Positions 57,465-64,000 of a stretch of 64,000 nucleotides of DNA are shown in pieces. The notes under the pieces were generated by a model. That model saw only the letters and a list, made by a program, of their open reading frames with translations. It was not told the origin of the DNA and did no database searches. Position numbers and translations under genes: made by a program. Source of the stretch: an uncultured Tateyamaria sp. (lineage in GTDB: Bacteria; Pseudomonadota; Alphaproteobacteria; Rhodobacterales; Rhodobacteraceae). Numbering within the stretch: the first letter of the stretch is position 1; each line of letters begins with the position of its first letter. The stretch is taken from the NCBI GenBank assembly GCA_905480645.1, contig CAJQRC010000004.1, positions 82,095 through 146,094 on the forward strand, in the 5' to 3' direction.

Positions 57465-57959
57465 ATGTCAAACAAAATGCACATTAAATTAAACGTAAAC
57501 GGTAAAGACGAAGAGTTCTTGGCAGAACCACGCGAATTGCTTATTTATACTCTGCGGGAACGACTGAATATAACAGGGCCACACATCGGTTGTGAAACAT
57601 CACACTGTGGCGCTTGCACTGTCACAATTGATGGTAAATCAGTGAAATCCTGCACAATGTTCGCAGCTCAAGCGAGCGGCAAATCAGTGACTACTGTAGA
57701 AGGTATTGGTGGACCAGACGCATTGCATCCGTTGCAAGAGGCATTCAAAGAACATCATGGCTTGCAGTGTGGCTATTGCACTCCGGGGATGATCATCCGA
57801 GCTCAAAAGCTACTAGAAGAAATTCCAAATCCATCTGAAGAAGAAATTCGCTTTGGCATGTCTGGCAATATTTGCCGCTGCACAGGCTACCAGAACATTG
57901 TGAAATCCATTCAAGCAGCCGCGGCTGAAATGAATGCAGCCAAGGAGGCCGCAGAATGA
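57465..57959 (+). CDS. coxS: CO dehydrogenase small subunit (2 x [2Fe-2S])
   Basis: The 164-residue protein has a plant-ferredoxin domain ([16 protein letters not shown] near 45-60, plus a further Cys near 68) and a helical domain ([12 protein letters not shown] near 102-113; [13 protein letters not shown] near 138-150) holding two [2Fe-2S] clusters. ATG 57465 follows GGGAG; the longer frame overlaps coxM. Its stop overlaps the coxL start (ATGA). Confidence 0.95.
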   Translation: MSNKMHIKLNVNGKDEEFLAEPRELLIYTLRERLNITGPHIGCETSHCGACTVTIDGKSVKSCTMFAAQASGKSVTTVEGIGGPDALHPLQEAFKEHHGLQCGYCTPGMIIRAQKLLEEIPNPSEEEIRFGMSGNICRCTGYQNIVKSIQAAAAEMNAAKEAAE

Positions 57960-60382
57960 AAGATGAAGTCACCCGCGAAGAACGCATAGATAATCTCAAG
58001 GGCATGGGCTGCTCTCGCAAAAGGGTTGAGGACGCCCGTTTTACTCAAGGCAAAGGTAATTATGTAGATGATATAAAACTAGACGGCATGCTGTTTGGAG
58101 ACTTCGTACGATCACCATATGCGCACGCCCGTATAAAGAGCATTGACACAGCCGCGGCATTGAAAGTGCCTGGAGTTCTTGCTGTGTTAACTGCGGCTGA
58201 TCTTGAACCGTTAGGTTTACACTGGATGCCGACCCTTGCAGGCGACAAGCAAATGGTACTGGCTGATGGAAAGGTACTTTTCCAAGGTCAAGAGGTCGCC
58301 TACGTGGTAGCAGAAGATCGCTATGCAGCTGCAGATGGTATCGAAGCTGTAGAAGTTGATTATGAGGAACTAACTGTTCTGGTAAACCCTTTTGAGTCAT
58401 TACAGTCCGATATTATTCTGCGCGAAGACTTAGTTGCTGAAGACGGCTCCATACCGGCGGGAGCTCACGGCCCTCGCAAGCATCATAACCATATTTTTAC
58501 GTGGGATGCAGGAGACAAGTTGCCAACGGAAGAGGTCATTGCAAACGCTGAAGTTGTTGCGGAAGAGTCCATGTACTACCACCGCACTCACCCCTGCCCA
58601 TTAGAAACTTGTGGCTGTGTGGCATCAATGGACAAAGTTAACGGAAAACTGACGCTTTGGGGTACATTTCAAGCACCACACGCCATTAGAACAGTTGTTT
58701 CTTTGATTTCTGGCATCGAAGAGCACAACATCAGAGTAGTTTCTCCAGATATTGGTGGTGGATTTGGCAATAAGGTTGGCGCTTATCCAGGTTATGTCTG
58801 CTCCGTCGTTGCATCCATTGTCACGGGAAAGCCAGTTAAGTGGATTGAAGACCGGATGGACAATCTTATGACCACAGCATTTGCTCGAGACTACCACATG
58901 ACTGGCAAAATAAGTGCAACTAAAGACGGCAAAATTACAGGGTTAAAGTGTCATGTAACCGCGGATCATGGTGGCTTTGACGCCTGTGCTGACCCAACCA
59001 AATTTCCAGCAGGCTTCATGAACATTTGCACTGGATCATATGACATACCCACTGCTTATCTGGAAGTAGATGGTGTCTATACCAATAAGGCACCAGGCGG
59101 CGTAAGTTATCGTTGTTCCTTCCGCGTAACTGAGGCCGTATATTTCATTGAACGGATGATTGAAGTCCTTGCCATTGAGCTGAATATGGACTCCGCAGAG
59201 TTGCGACGGATTAACTTCATCAAAAAAGAGCAATTCCCATATACAGCCGCACTTGGATGGGAGTATGACAGTGGCGATTATCATACCGCTTGGGATAAAG
59301 CGCTAAAAACTGTAGACTATGATGGGCTTCGCGCTGAGCAAACTAAGCGCGTTGAAGACTTCAAAGCTGGAAAAACCCGAACATTAATGGGAATTGGTCT
59401 CAGCTTCTTCACCGAAATTGTTGGGGCTGGGCCTGTAAAGAATTGTGATATTCTGGGACTTGGCATGTTCGACAGTTGTGAAATCCGCATTCATCCAACA
59501 GGATCTGCCATCGCGCGCTTAGGGACTATTTCGCAAGGTCAGGGCCACGCAACAACTTTTGCGCAGATCCTTGCCTCTGAGATTGGATTACCTGCGGACA
59601 GCATAACTGTTGAAGAAGGCGATACTGATACAGCCCCCTATGGACTGGGCACCTACGGGTCGCGCTCCACTCCTGTTGCTGGTGCAGCAACGGCAATGGC
59701 TGGACGAAAAATTCGTGCCAAGGCACAGATGATAGCCGCTTACCTTCTTGAAGTGCATGACAACGACGTAGAGTTCGACGTCGACCGGTTTATTGTAAAG
59801 GGTGCTCCAGAGAAGTTCAAAACTATGAAAGAGATTGCCTTTGCTGCATATAATCAGGCAATTCCAGGCATTGAACCAGGTCTTGAGGCAGTCAGCTACT
59901 ACGACCCACCCAACATGACCTATCCATTTGGAGCCTACGTCTGTGTAATGGATATAGACGTTGATACTGGCGTGACCGAAATTCGACGCTTTTATGCACT
60001 GGACGATTGTGGAACTCGGATCAACCCGATGATTATCGAAGGTCAAGTGCATGGTGGCCTGACGGAAGCACTCGCTGTCGCACTAGGTCAAGAAATTGCC
60101 TACGATGACATGGGAAATTGCAAAACAGGAACGTTGATGGACTTCTTTCTGCCAACTGCTTGGGAAGTGCCCAACTATGAGACAGACTTCACCGTCACCC
60201 CAAGCCCACATCATCCAATTGGAGCAAAAGGTGTTGGCGAAAGCCCTCATGTAGGGGGGGTGCCTTGTTTTTCAAACGCAGTACAGGATGCGTTCCGCCC
60301 CTTTGGGAACCGGCACACAAACATGCCGCATGACCATTGGCGAATTTGGAAAATGGCCAATGAACTAGGTTTACACGACTAG
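57956..60382 (+). CDS. coxL: CO dehydrogenase large subunit, form I-like (Mo-Cu)
   Basis: The 808-residue molybdopterin cytosine dinucleotide subunit is nearly the length of Oligotropha CoxL (809). The active-site loop reads SYRCSFR (residues 384-390), with C387 as the copper ligand. The form I hallmark is AYXCSFR, so only the first residue differs (Ser for Ala); form II would read AYRGAGR. The conserved Glu at the Mo site is E762 in [21 protein letters not shown] near 263-273 is the usual molybdopterin contact. Form I enzymes oxidise CO for energy. Confidence 0.94.
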   Translation: MKDEVTREERIDNLKGMGCSRKRVEDARFTQGKGNYVDDIKLDGMLFGDFVRSPYAHARIKSIDTAAALKVPGVLAVLTAADLEPLGLHWMPTLAGDKQMVLADGKVLFQGQEVAYVVAEDRYAAADGIEAVEVDYEELTVLVNPFESLQSDIILREDLVAEDGSIPAGAHGPRKHHNHIFTWDAGDKLPTEEVIANAEVVAEESMYYHRTHPCPLETCGCVASMDKVNGKLTLWGTFQAPHAIRTVVSLISGIEEHNIRVVSPDIGGGFGNKVGAYPGYVCSVVASIVTGKPVKWIEDRMDNLMTTAFARDYHMTGKISATKDGKITGLKCHVTADHGGFDACADPTKFPAGFMNICTGSYDIPTAYLEVDGVYTNKAPGGVSYRCSFRVTEAVYFIERMIEVLAIELNMDSAELRRINFIKKEQFPYTAALGWEYDSGDYHTAWDKALKTVDYDGLRAEQTKRVEDFKAGKTRTLMGIGLSFFTEIVGAGPVKNCDILGLGMFDSCEIRIHPTGSAIARLGTISQGQGHATTFAQILASEIGLPADSITVEEGDTDTAPYGLGTYGSRSTPVAGAATAMAGRKIRAKAQMIAAYLLEVHDNDVEFDVDRFIVKGAPEKFKTMKEIAFAAYNQAIPGIEPGLEAVSYYDPPNMTYPFGAYVCVMDIDVDTGVTEIRRFYALDDCGTRINPMIIEGQVHGGLTEALAVALGQEIAYDDMGNCKTGTLMDFFLPTAWEVPNYETDFTVTPSPHHPIGAKGVGESPHVGGVPCFSNAVQDAFRPFGNRHTNMPHDHWRIWKMANELGLHD

Positions 60383-60389
60383 ATTTTTG

Positions 60390-60421
60390 GTTTGGGCACC
60401 TAGTACTTTAGGTACCCAAAC
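60390..60421 (+). terminator. 13-bp intercistronic hairpin between coxL and coxD
   Basis: GTTTGGGCACCTA (60390-60402) pairs with TAGGTACCCAAAC (60409-60421) with one mismatch and a 6-base loop. No T-run follows. It probably limits or processes read-through, giving more CoxMSL than accessory proteins. Confidence 0.6.
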
Positions 60422-60437
60422 TCTTTGGAATATAAAA

Positions 60438-61313
60438 ATGACTTGGAACAATCTTCAAACGGCTTTGGCCGATAGCGGCTATATAGCATCCGACGATCTC
60501 AGTGTTGCGATCCATTTGTCAATTACCCTTGGCCGACCCTTATTATTAGAAGGGGCTGCTGGTGTGGGTAAAACTCAACTTGCTAGTAGTTTAGCCACAC
60601 AAAGGAGTAGTAGATTAATTCGTTTGCAATGCTATGAAGGCCTAGATGCTGCGCAAGCAATCTACGAATGGAATTATCAACGACAATTACTCTCGATCCG
60701 TGCTGCTGCTGAAGATGGGGAAACCGGCCAATCTGTTGAGGCACGCATATTCTCACGAGAATTCTTGCTGGAACGTCCCTTGCTAGCTGCCATAACTCAA
60801 AAAACCCCCCCCGTTTTGCTCATCGATGAAATTGATCGCGCCGATGAAGAATTTGAAGCCTACCTTCTTGAAATTCTTTCTGAATTTCAAGTTACAATCC
60901 CAGAGTTAGGTACCATCACAGCCACCTCTAAGCCCATCGTAATTCTGACATCGAACGGCACGCGGGATCTGTCAGACGCACTGCGACGTAGGTGCCTTTA
61001 TGCTTATGTGGATTATCCAAGCCGCGAAACAGAACTTGCTATTTTAAGCGCTCGTTGTCCTGCGGTCGAAACACGCCTAAGAGTTCAAATCGTTGGTTTT
61101 GTGCAAAAACTTCGCGAAGAAGACTTGGAGAAAGTTCCTGGTATTGCCGAAACTCTTGATTTTGCAGCTGCCTTAATGGGGCTCGGCATTGCCGACCTCA
61201 CCTCAAACCCTGCAGCATTACAAAACACGCTTAGCACGCTCCTAAAAACACAAAGTGACCGAGCTCATATTACATCAGAGGTAGCAGGACGAATTGCTGG
61301 GCGTTCCGTATGA
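60438..61313 (+). CDS. coxD: AAA+ MoxR-type ATPase CoxD
   Basis: The 291-residue ATPase has Walker A LEGAAGVGKTQLASSLA near 37-53, Walker B PVLLIDEIDRADEEFEAYLLE near 130-150 and sensor 1 IVILTSNGTRDLSDALRRRC. In Oligotropha CoxD is a chaperone needed to build the copper-sulfur centre of CoxL. ATG 60438 begins MTWNNLQTALADSGY; the frame upstream is non-conserved. It overlaps coxE by 4 bases. Confidence 0.92.
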   Translation: MTWNNLQTALADSGYIASDDLSVAIHLSITLGRPLLLEGAAGVGKTQLASSLATQRSSRLIRLQCYEGLDAAQAIYEWNYQRQLLSIRAAAEDGETGQSVEARIFSREFLLERPLLAAITQKTPPVLLIDEIDRADEEFEAYLLEILSEFQVTIPELGTITATSKPIVILTSNGTRDLSDALRRRCLYAYVDYPSRETELAILSARCPAVETRLRVQIVGFVQKLREEDLEKVPGIAETLDFAAALMGLGIADLTSNPAALQNTLSTLLKTQSDRAHITSEVAGRIAGRSV

Positions 61314-62491
61314 GCCGCGTAACCCGTTTTGCTGCCCGAGACCCCGGACCAGCAGCGAGAATTTCAGGTTTTATAGCGCATCTACGCGATAATGGCATGC
61401 GCTTAGGTGTTGCAGAAACCAGTTTGGCTCTGTCTGCATTGTGTGAAGTTGAAGCCATTTCGCCAGAAACTAGCCACCAAGCCTTGAAGGCTGTTTGCAC
61501 CAGCTGCAAGGAAGAAGCTGAAAAGTTTGGTGCGCTGTTTGATAGCTATTGGATGGATATGGGCCGCGTGAAGCAAAAAATTGTCCAAACAGCCGCTAGT
61601 GATGGCAGCGATTGCGTGCATTCTTCGCGCGATGCCCACGACGAGGATGGTAAAGGCTCCGGATCTTCCAGCACACCAGACGGAAGCGATGGCCAAGCAG
61701 AAAGCGACGGCGAAGGTCTTTTGATAGCGACTAAAGTTTCCAATTTAATGCACAAGGATTTGCGTGACATCGTAGACACTGACGATATTGCAGAGGCCGA
61801 AAAAGTTGCGCGCAAGCTTGGTGCTGCGCTCCGAGATCGTCGATCTCGTCGCCGTGTCGCAGCACTCAAGGGCGACCGACTACATTTTCGCAAGATTATC
61901 AGAGCTAGCCTAGCCACTGGAGGTGAGCCGTTAAAACTGATGAAAAAACACCGCCCAGATCGTCCGCGAAAGATCGTTGCATTGTGTGATGTGTCTGGTT
62001 CAATGACAATCTATTCAAAGGTCTTTTTAGCTTTTCTCATGGGCCTCATGAAAGGTGATCCCACAGCTGACGCCTACCTTTTCCATACGCGACTTGTGCG
62101 TATTACTGAGGCCCTACGGGACAAAGACACGAAGCGAGCGGTTGGTCGTATGTCCTTAATGGCAGATGGCTTTGGAGGCGGGTCTCAGATAGGTCCATCC
62201 ATAGCACGCTTTGCAAAAAGCTATGCAAAACGGTTTGTCGATGGACGCAGCGTTGTGCTGATCCTCTCTGATGGCTATGATACATCCCCCCCAGCTGTAA
62301 TGGGTTCAGCTTTAGCCCACCTCAAAAAACGAGGTTGTAAAATAATCTGGTTGAACCCGCTAAAAGGATGGCGAGATTACGCCCCTGTAGCCGATGGAAT
62401 GACTGCAGCCTTACCATATCTTGATTTATTCTGTGCAGCTAATACGTTGGCCGATCTTTCAGTTTTGGATCGTGAGGTAATTTCAATATGA
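61310..62491 (+). CDS. coxE: VWA-domain protein CoxE
   Basis: The 393-residue protein has a charged N-terminal half and a von Willebrand A domain with MIDAS motif ALCDVSGSMTIYSKVF near 223-238. It works with CoxD as a MoxR/VWA pair during maturation of the Cu-Mo site. It overlaps both coxD and coxF by 4 bases, so the three accessory genes are translationally coupled. Confidence 0.92.
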   Translation: MSRVTRFAARDPGPAARISGFIAHLRDNGMRLGVAETSLALSALCEVEAISPETSHQALKAVCTSCKEEAEKFGALFDSYWMDMGRVKQKIVQTAASDGSDCVHSSRDAHDEDGKGSGSSSTPDGSDGQAESDGEGLLIATKVSNLMHKDLRDIVDTDDIAEAEKVARKLGAALRDRRSRRRVAALKGDRLHFRKIIRASLATGGEPLKLMKKHRPDRPRKIVALCDVSGSMTIYSKVFLAFLMGLMKGDPTADAYLFHTRLVRITEALRDKDTKRAVGRMSLMADGFGGGSQIGPSIARFAKSYAKRFVDGRSVVLILSDGYDTSPPAVMGSALAHLKKRGCKIIWLNPLKGWRDYAPVADGMTAALPYLDLFCAANTLADLSVLDREVISI

Positions 62492-63276
62492 CCCCAGCAG
62501 AGTTCTTATCCGAAGACATGGCTGATGCAGTCCAAGAGTTACGCAGTAAGGCAGAACCTTTTGCATTCGCAACAATCGTGCGCACTGCCGGCGCCACTGC
62601 GGCAAGACCAGGAGCAAAAGCCTTACTAGACGCTGATGGAACAATTGTGCACGGTTGGCTTGGCGGTGGGTGCACAAAAGGAGCAGTACAAAAAGCTGCA
62701 TTGTCAGCTTTGCGCAGCGGTCAACCACAATTGGTTTCCATAGCTCCAGAGGAATTGTTGGCACAAAAAGGTATTAATTCAGGCGATGAATTAGATGGGG
62801 TAAAGTTCACCCGCAATGGTTGCCCATCTAAAGGTAGCATTGATATTTTTATTGAGCCTTGCTTACCGATACCCCAGCTAGTTATTTTAGGAAAATCTCC
62901 TGTGGCAAATGCTTTAGCCAACTTAGCTCCACAGTTCCATTGGGCTGTTTCTACTAATTTAAATGAAGATAAATTGACCCCAGTGAAACCCTCACAATTC
63001 ATTGTTGTCGCAACACAAGGACAAGGCGATATTCAGGCACTCAAACAAGCTTTAGATAACCATAGACAGTACGTGGCTTTCGTGGGTAGCAAACGAAAGT
63101 ATGAAGTGTTGGCATCAGAATTAATCAAAGGCGGCGCTAGTGCCAATAATGTGCATTCCGTAAATGCACCAGCTGGGCTGGACTTGGGAGCAGTAACCCC
63201 AGAAGAAATCGCATTATCTATTCTGGCAGAACTTGTTCGGGCGCGTCGTGCGAAGATCGACATCAACCATGTATGA
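62488..63276 (+). CDS. coxF: XdhC/CoxF family maturation protein
   Basis: The 262-residue protein has the XdhC/CoxI N-terminal domain (FAFATIVRTAGATAARPGAKAL near 25-45; GWLGGGCTKGAVQKAAL near 56-72 with its conserved Cys). A C-terminal Rossmann domain follows (LVILGKSPVANALANLAPQ near 131-149; YVAFVGSKRKYEVL; LDLGAVTPEEIALSILAELV). XdhC-type proteins insert sulfurated molybdenum cofactor. The position after coxE fits CoxF. Confidence 0.88.
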   Translation: MTPAEFLSEDMADAVQELRSKAEPFAFATIVRTAGATAARPGAKALLDADGTIVHGWLGGGCTKGAVQKAALSALRSGQPQLVSIAPEELLAQKGINSGDELDGVKFTRNGCPSKGSIDIFIEPCLPIPQLVILGKSPVANALANLAPQFHWAVSTNLNEDKLTPVKPSQFIVVATQGQGDIQALKQALDNHRQYVAFVGSKRKYEVLASELIKGGASANNVHSVNAPAGLDLGAVTPEEIALSILAELVRARRAKIDINHV

Positions 63277-63355
63277 CAATGCTTCAATTGTTTTAGTTAA
63301 CGGCAAACCAACTGCAGTGCCACACGAATTAAAAGTGCAAGCAAACACAGACTAG
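63269..63355 (+). CDS. Possible 28-residue ORF overlapping the coxF end
   Basis: An ATG at 63269 overlaps the coxF stop by 8 bases and opens a 28-codon frame beginning MYDNASIVLVNGKPTAVPHE. The VLVNGKP stretch loosely resembles the first strand of [2Fe-2S] subunits, so it could be a remnant. No strong ribosome site or family match is visible. It may be nothing. Confidence 0.3.
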   Translation: MYDNASIVLVNGKPTAVPHELKVQANTD

Positions 63356-63493
63356 AAGTGAGCTTATTTAATATAAATTAATTTTAGAAATACCTACTCA
63401 AAATCCAAATATACATTGCAAGTAGATCAACGATTGGTCCTCAGCAAGCTGACAAAATTAAATCCCATTATTATTAATAAAAGGACAAACCAA

Positions 63494-63946
63494 ATGGAAC
63501 TCTCAGACGAGATAGTCATCAACGCCCCCACAGATCGAGTTTATGCCGCGCTAAACGACCCTGAAATCTTGAGGCTATGCATTCCAGGTTGTGAAGAACT
63601 GATCAAACACTCAGATACCGAACTTGAAGCAAAAGTAGTTTTGAAAGTTGGCCCAGTAAAGGCTCGCTTTAATGGCGACGTCCAACTTATTACTGAGGGT
63701 GCACCTCACAAGTTTTCATTAACTGGACAGGGTAATGGAGGAGCTGCTGGTTATGCGAAAGGCGGTGCTGACGTTACTCTAACCGCCGATGGAAATAAAA
63801 CCATCCTCAGATATGAAGCCAAAGCCAACATTGGCGGAAAACTTGCGCAGCTTGGCAGCCGTCTAATCCAAAGTACAGCAAAAAAGCTCGCAGCTAAATT
63901 TTTCCAAACCTTCGCCGATCAAGTTAGTGGTGAGATAACTCATTAA
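63494..63946 (+). CDS. coxG: CoxG (SRPBCC-fold membrane-recruitment protein)
   Basis: The 150-residue protein begins MELSDEIVINAPTDRVYAAL, the CoxG/SRPBCC start, with DPEILRLCIPGCEEL near 25-40 and the glycine-rich LTGQGNGGAAGYAKGGADV near 83-101. In Oligotropha CoxG recruits CO dehydrogenase to the membrane. ATG 63494 follows AAGGA (63481-63485). The family often has a longer membrane-anchored C-terminus; this one ends at about 150 residues, so it lacks an obvious anchor. Confidence 0.88.
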   Translation: MELSDEIVINAPTDRVYAALNDPEILRLCIPGCEELIKHSDTELEAKVVLKVGPVKARFNGDVQLITEGAPHKFSLTGQGNGGAAGYAKGGADVTLTADGNKTILRYEAKANIGGKLAQLGSRLIQSTAKKLAAKFFQTFADQVSGEITH

Positions 63947-64000
63947 TCATTCATTCTCTTGAAGCTAATATTTACAAAATGGATACAGCCAATAAGATTT

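Overview
The window reads as chromosomal DNA of a marine alphaproteobacterium, most likely a Roseobacter-clade Rhodobacterales with fairly AT-rich intergenic DNA. The evidence is the gene content and order: an sdhC start beside an ethylmalonyl-CoA-pathway block, mdh-sucCD-sucAB-lpd, ftsEX-plsC, an argH/lysA/TIGR02302 block, a DUF6324 protein and a form I CO dehydrogenase cluster. The tRNA-His also has A73 and no encoded G-1, a trait described for a clade of Alphaproteobacteria. No taxonomic search could be run.

Bases 1-13.9 kb are central carbon metabolism. On the minus strand, mcl2-nnrU-DUF1737-mch (C4/C5 acyl-CoA steps) run towards sdhC, which is cut by the window edge. On the plus strand come mdh and then sucC, sucD, sucA, sucB and lpd, giving succinyl-CoA synthetase and the 2-oxoglutarate dehydrogenase complex. 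Two phased palindromes lie upstream of sucC, and a stub of a DUF805 gene is translationally coupled to sucA.

Bases 14-26 kb are housekeeping: an FMN-binding PPOX protein, plsC, ftsX, ftsE, a zinc-ribbon membrane protein, TIGR02302, lysA, a DUF2834 protein, a small lipoprotein, argH, a TlpA-like thioredoxin, tRNA-His, DUF6324 and an EEP-family hydrolase.

Bases 26-43 kb are accessory: an isolated SnoaL-flavin monooxygenase fusion, then a carbohydrate island. The island holds a MalFGK-type ABC transporter with a large binding protein, three sugar kinases (two PfkB, one FGGY), a FucU-type mutarotase, an SGNH hydrolase, an M42 peptidase paired with a BtpA/SgcQ protein, an aldo-keto reductase with an amidohydrolase-type lactonase, and a TIM-barrel sugar isomerase. 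It has no recognisable transcription factor. The M42-BtpA pair recalls sgcX/sgcQ of the E. coli sgc operon, but here it comes with an ABC transporter and kinase instead of a PTS. This is the best candidate for an undescribed pathway.

Bases 43-49.3 kb hold a tripartite tricarboxylate transporter (tctCBA), divergent from a histidine kinase/response regulator pair that is co-encoded with a third, periplasmic binding protein. An 11-bp tandem repeat in the divergent promoter is a likely response-regulator site. Bases 49.4-55.2 kb hold a phosphonate-type ABC transporter (phnDCEE) with two HAD hydrolases and, at its far end, a decayed phnM pseudogene, suggesting that a C-P lyase pathway was once present.

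Bases 55.3-64 kb are a cox cluster: a MHYT-LytTR regulator (coxC-like), coxM, coxS, coxL, coxD, coxE, coxF, a tiny ORF and coxG. The CoxL active-site loop is SYRCSFR rather than the canonical AYRCSFR. Two direct repeats 21 bp apart, matching the layout of a LytTR-binding site, lie between the regulator and coxM.
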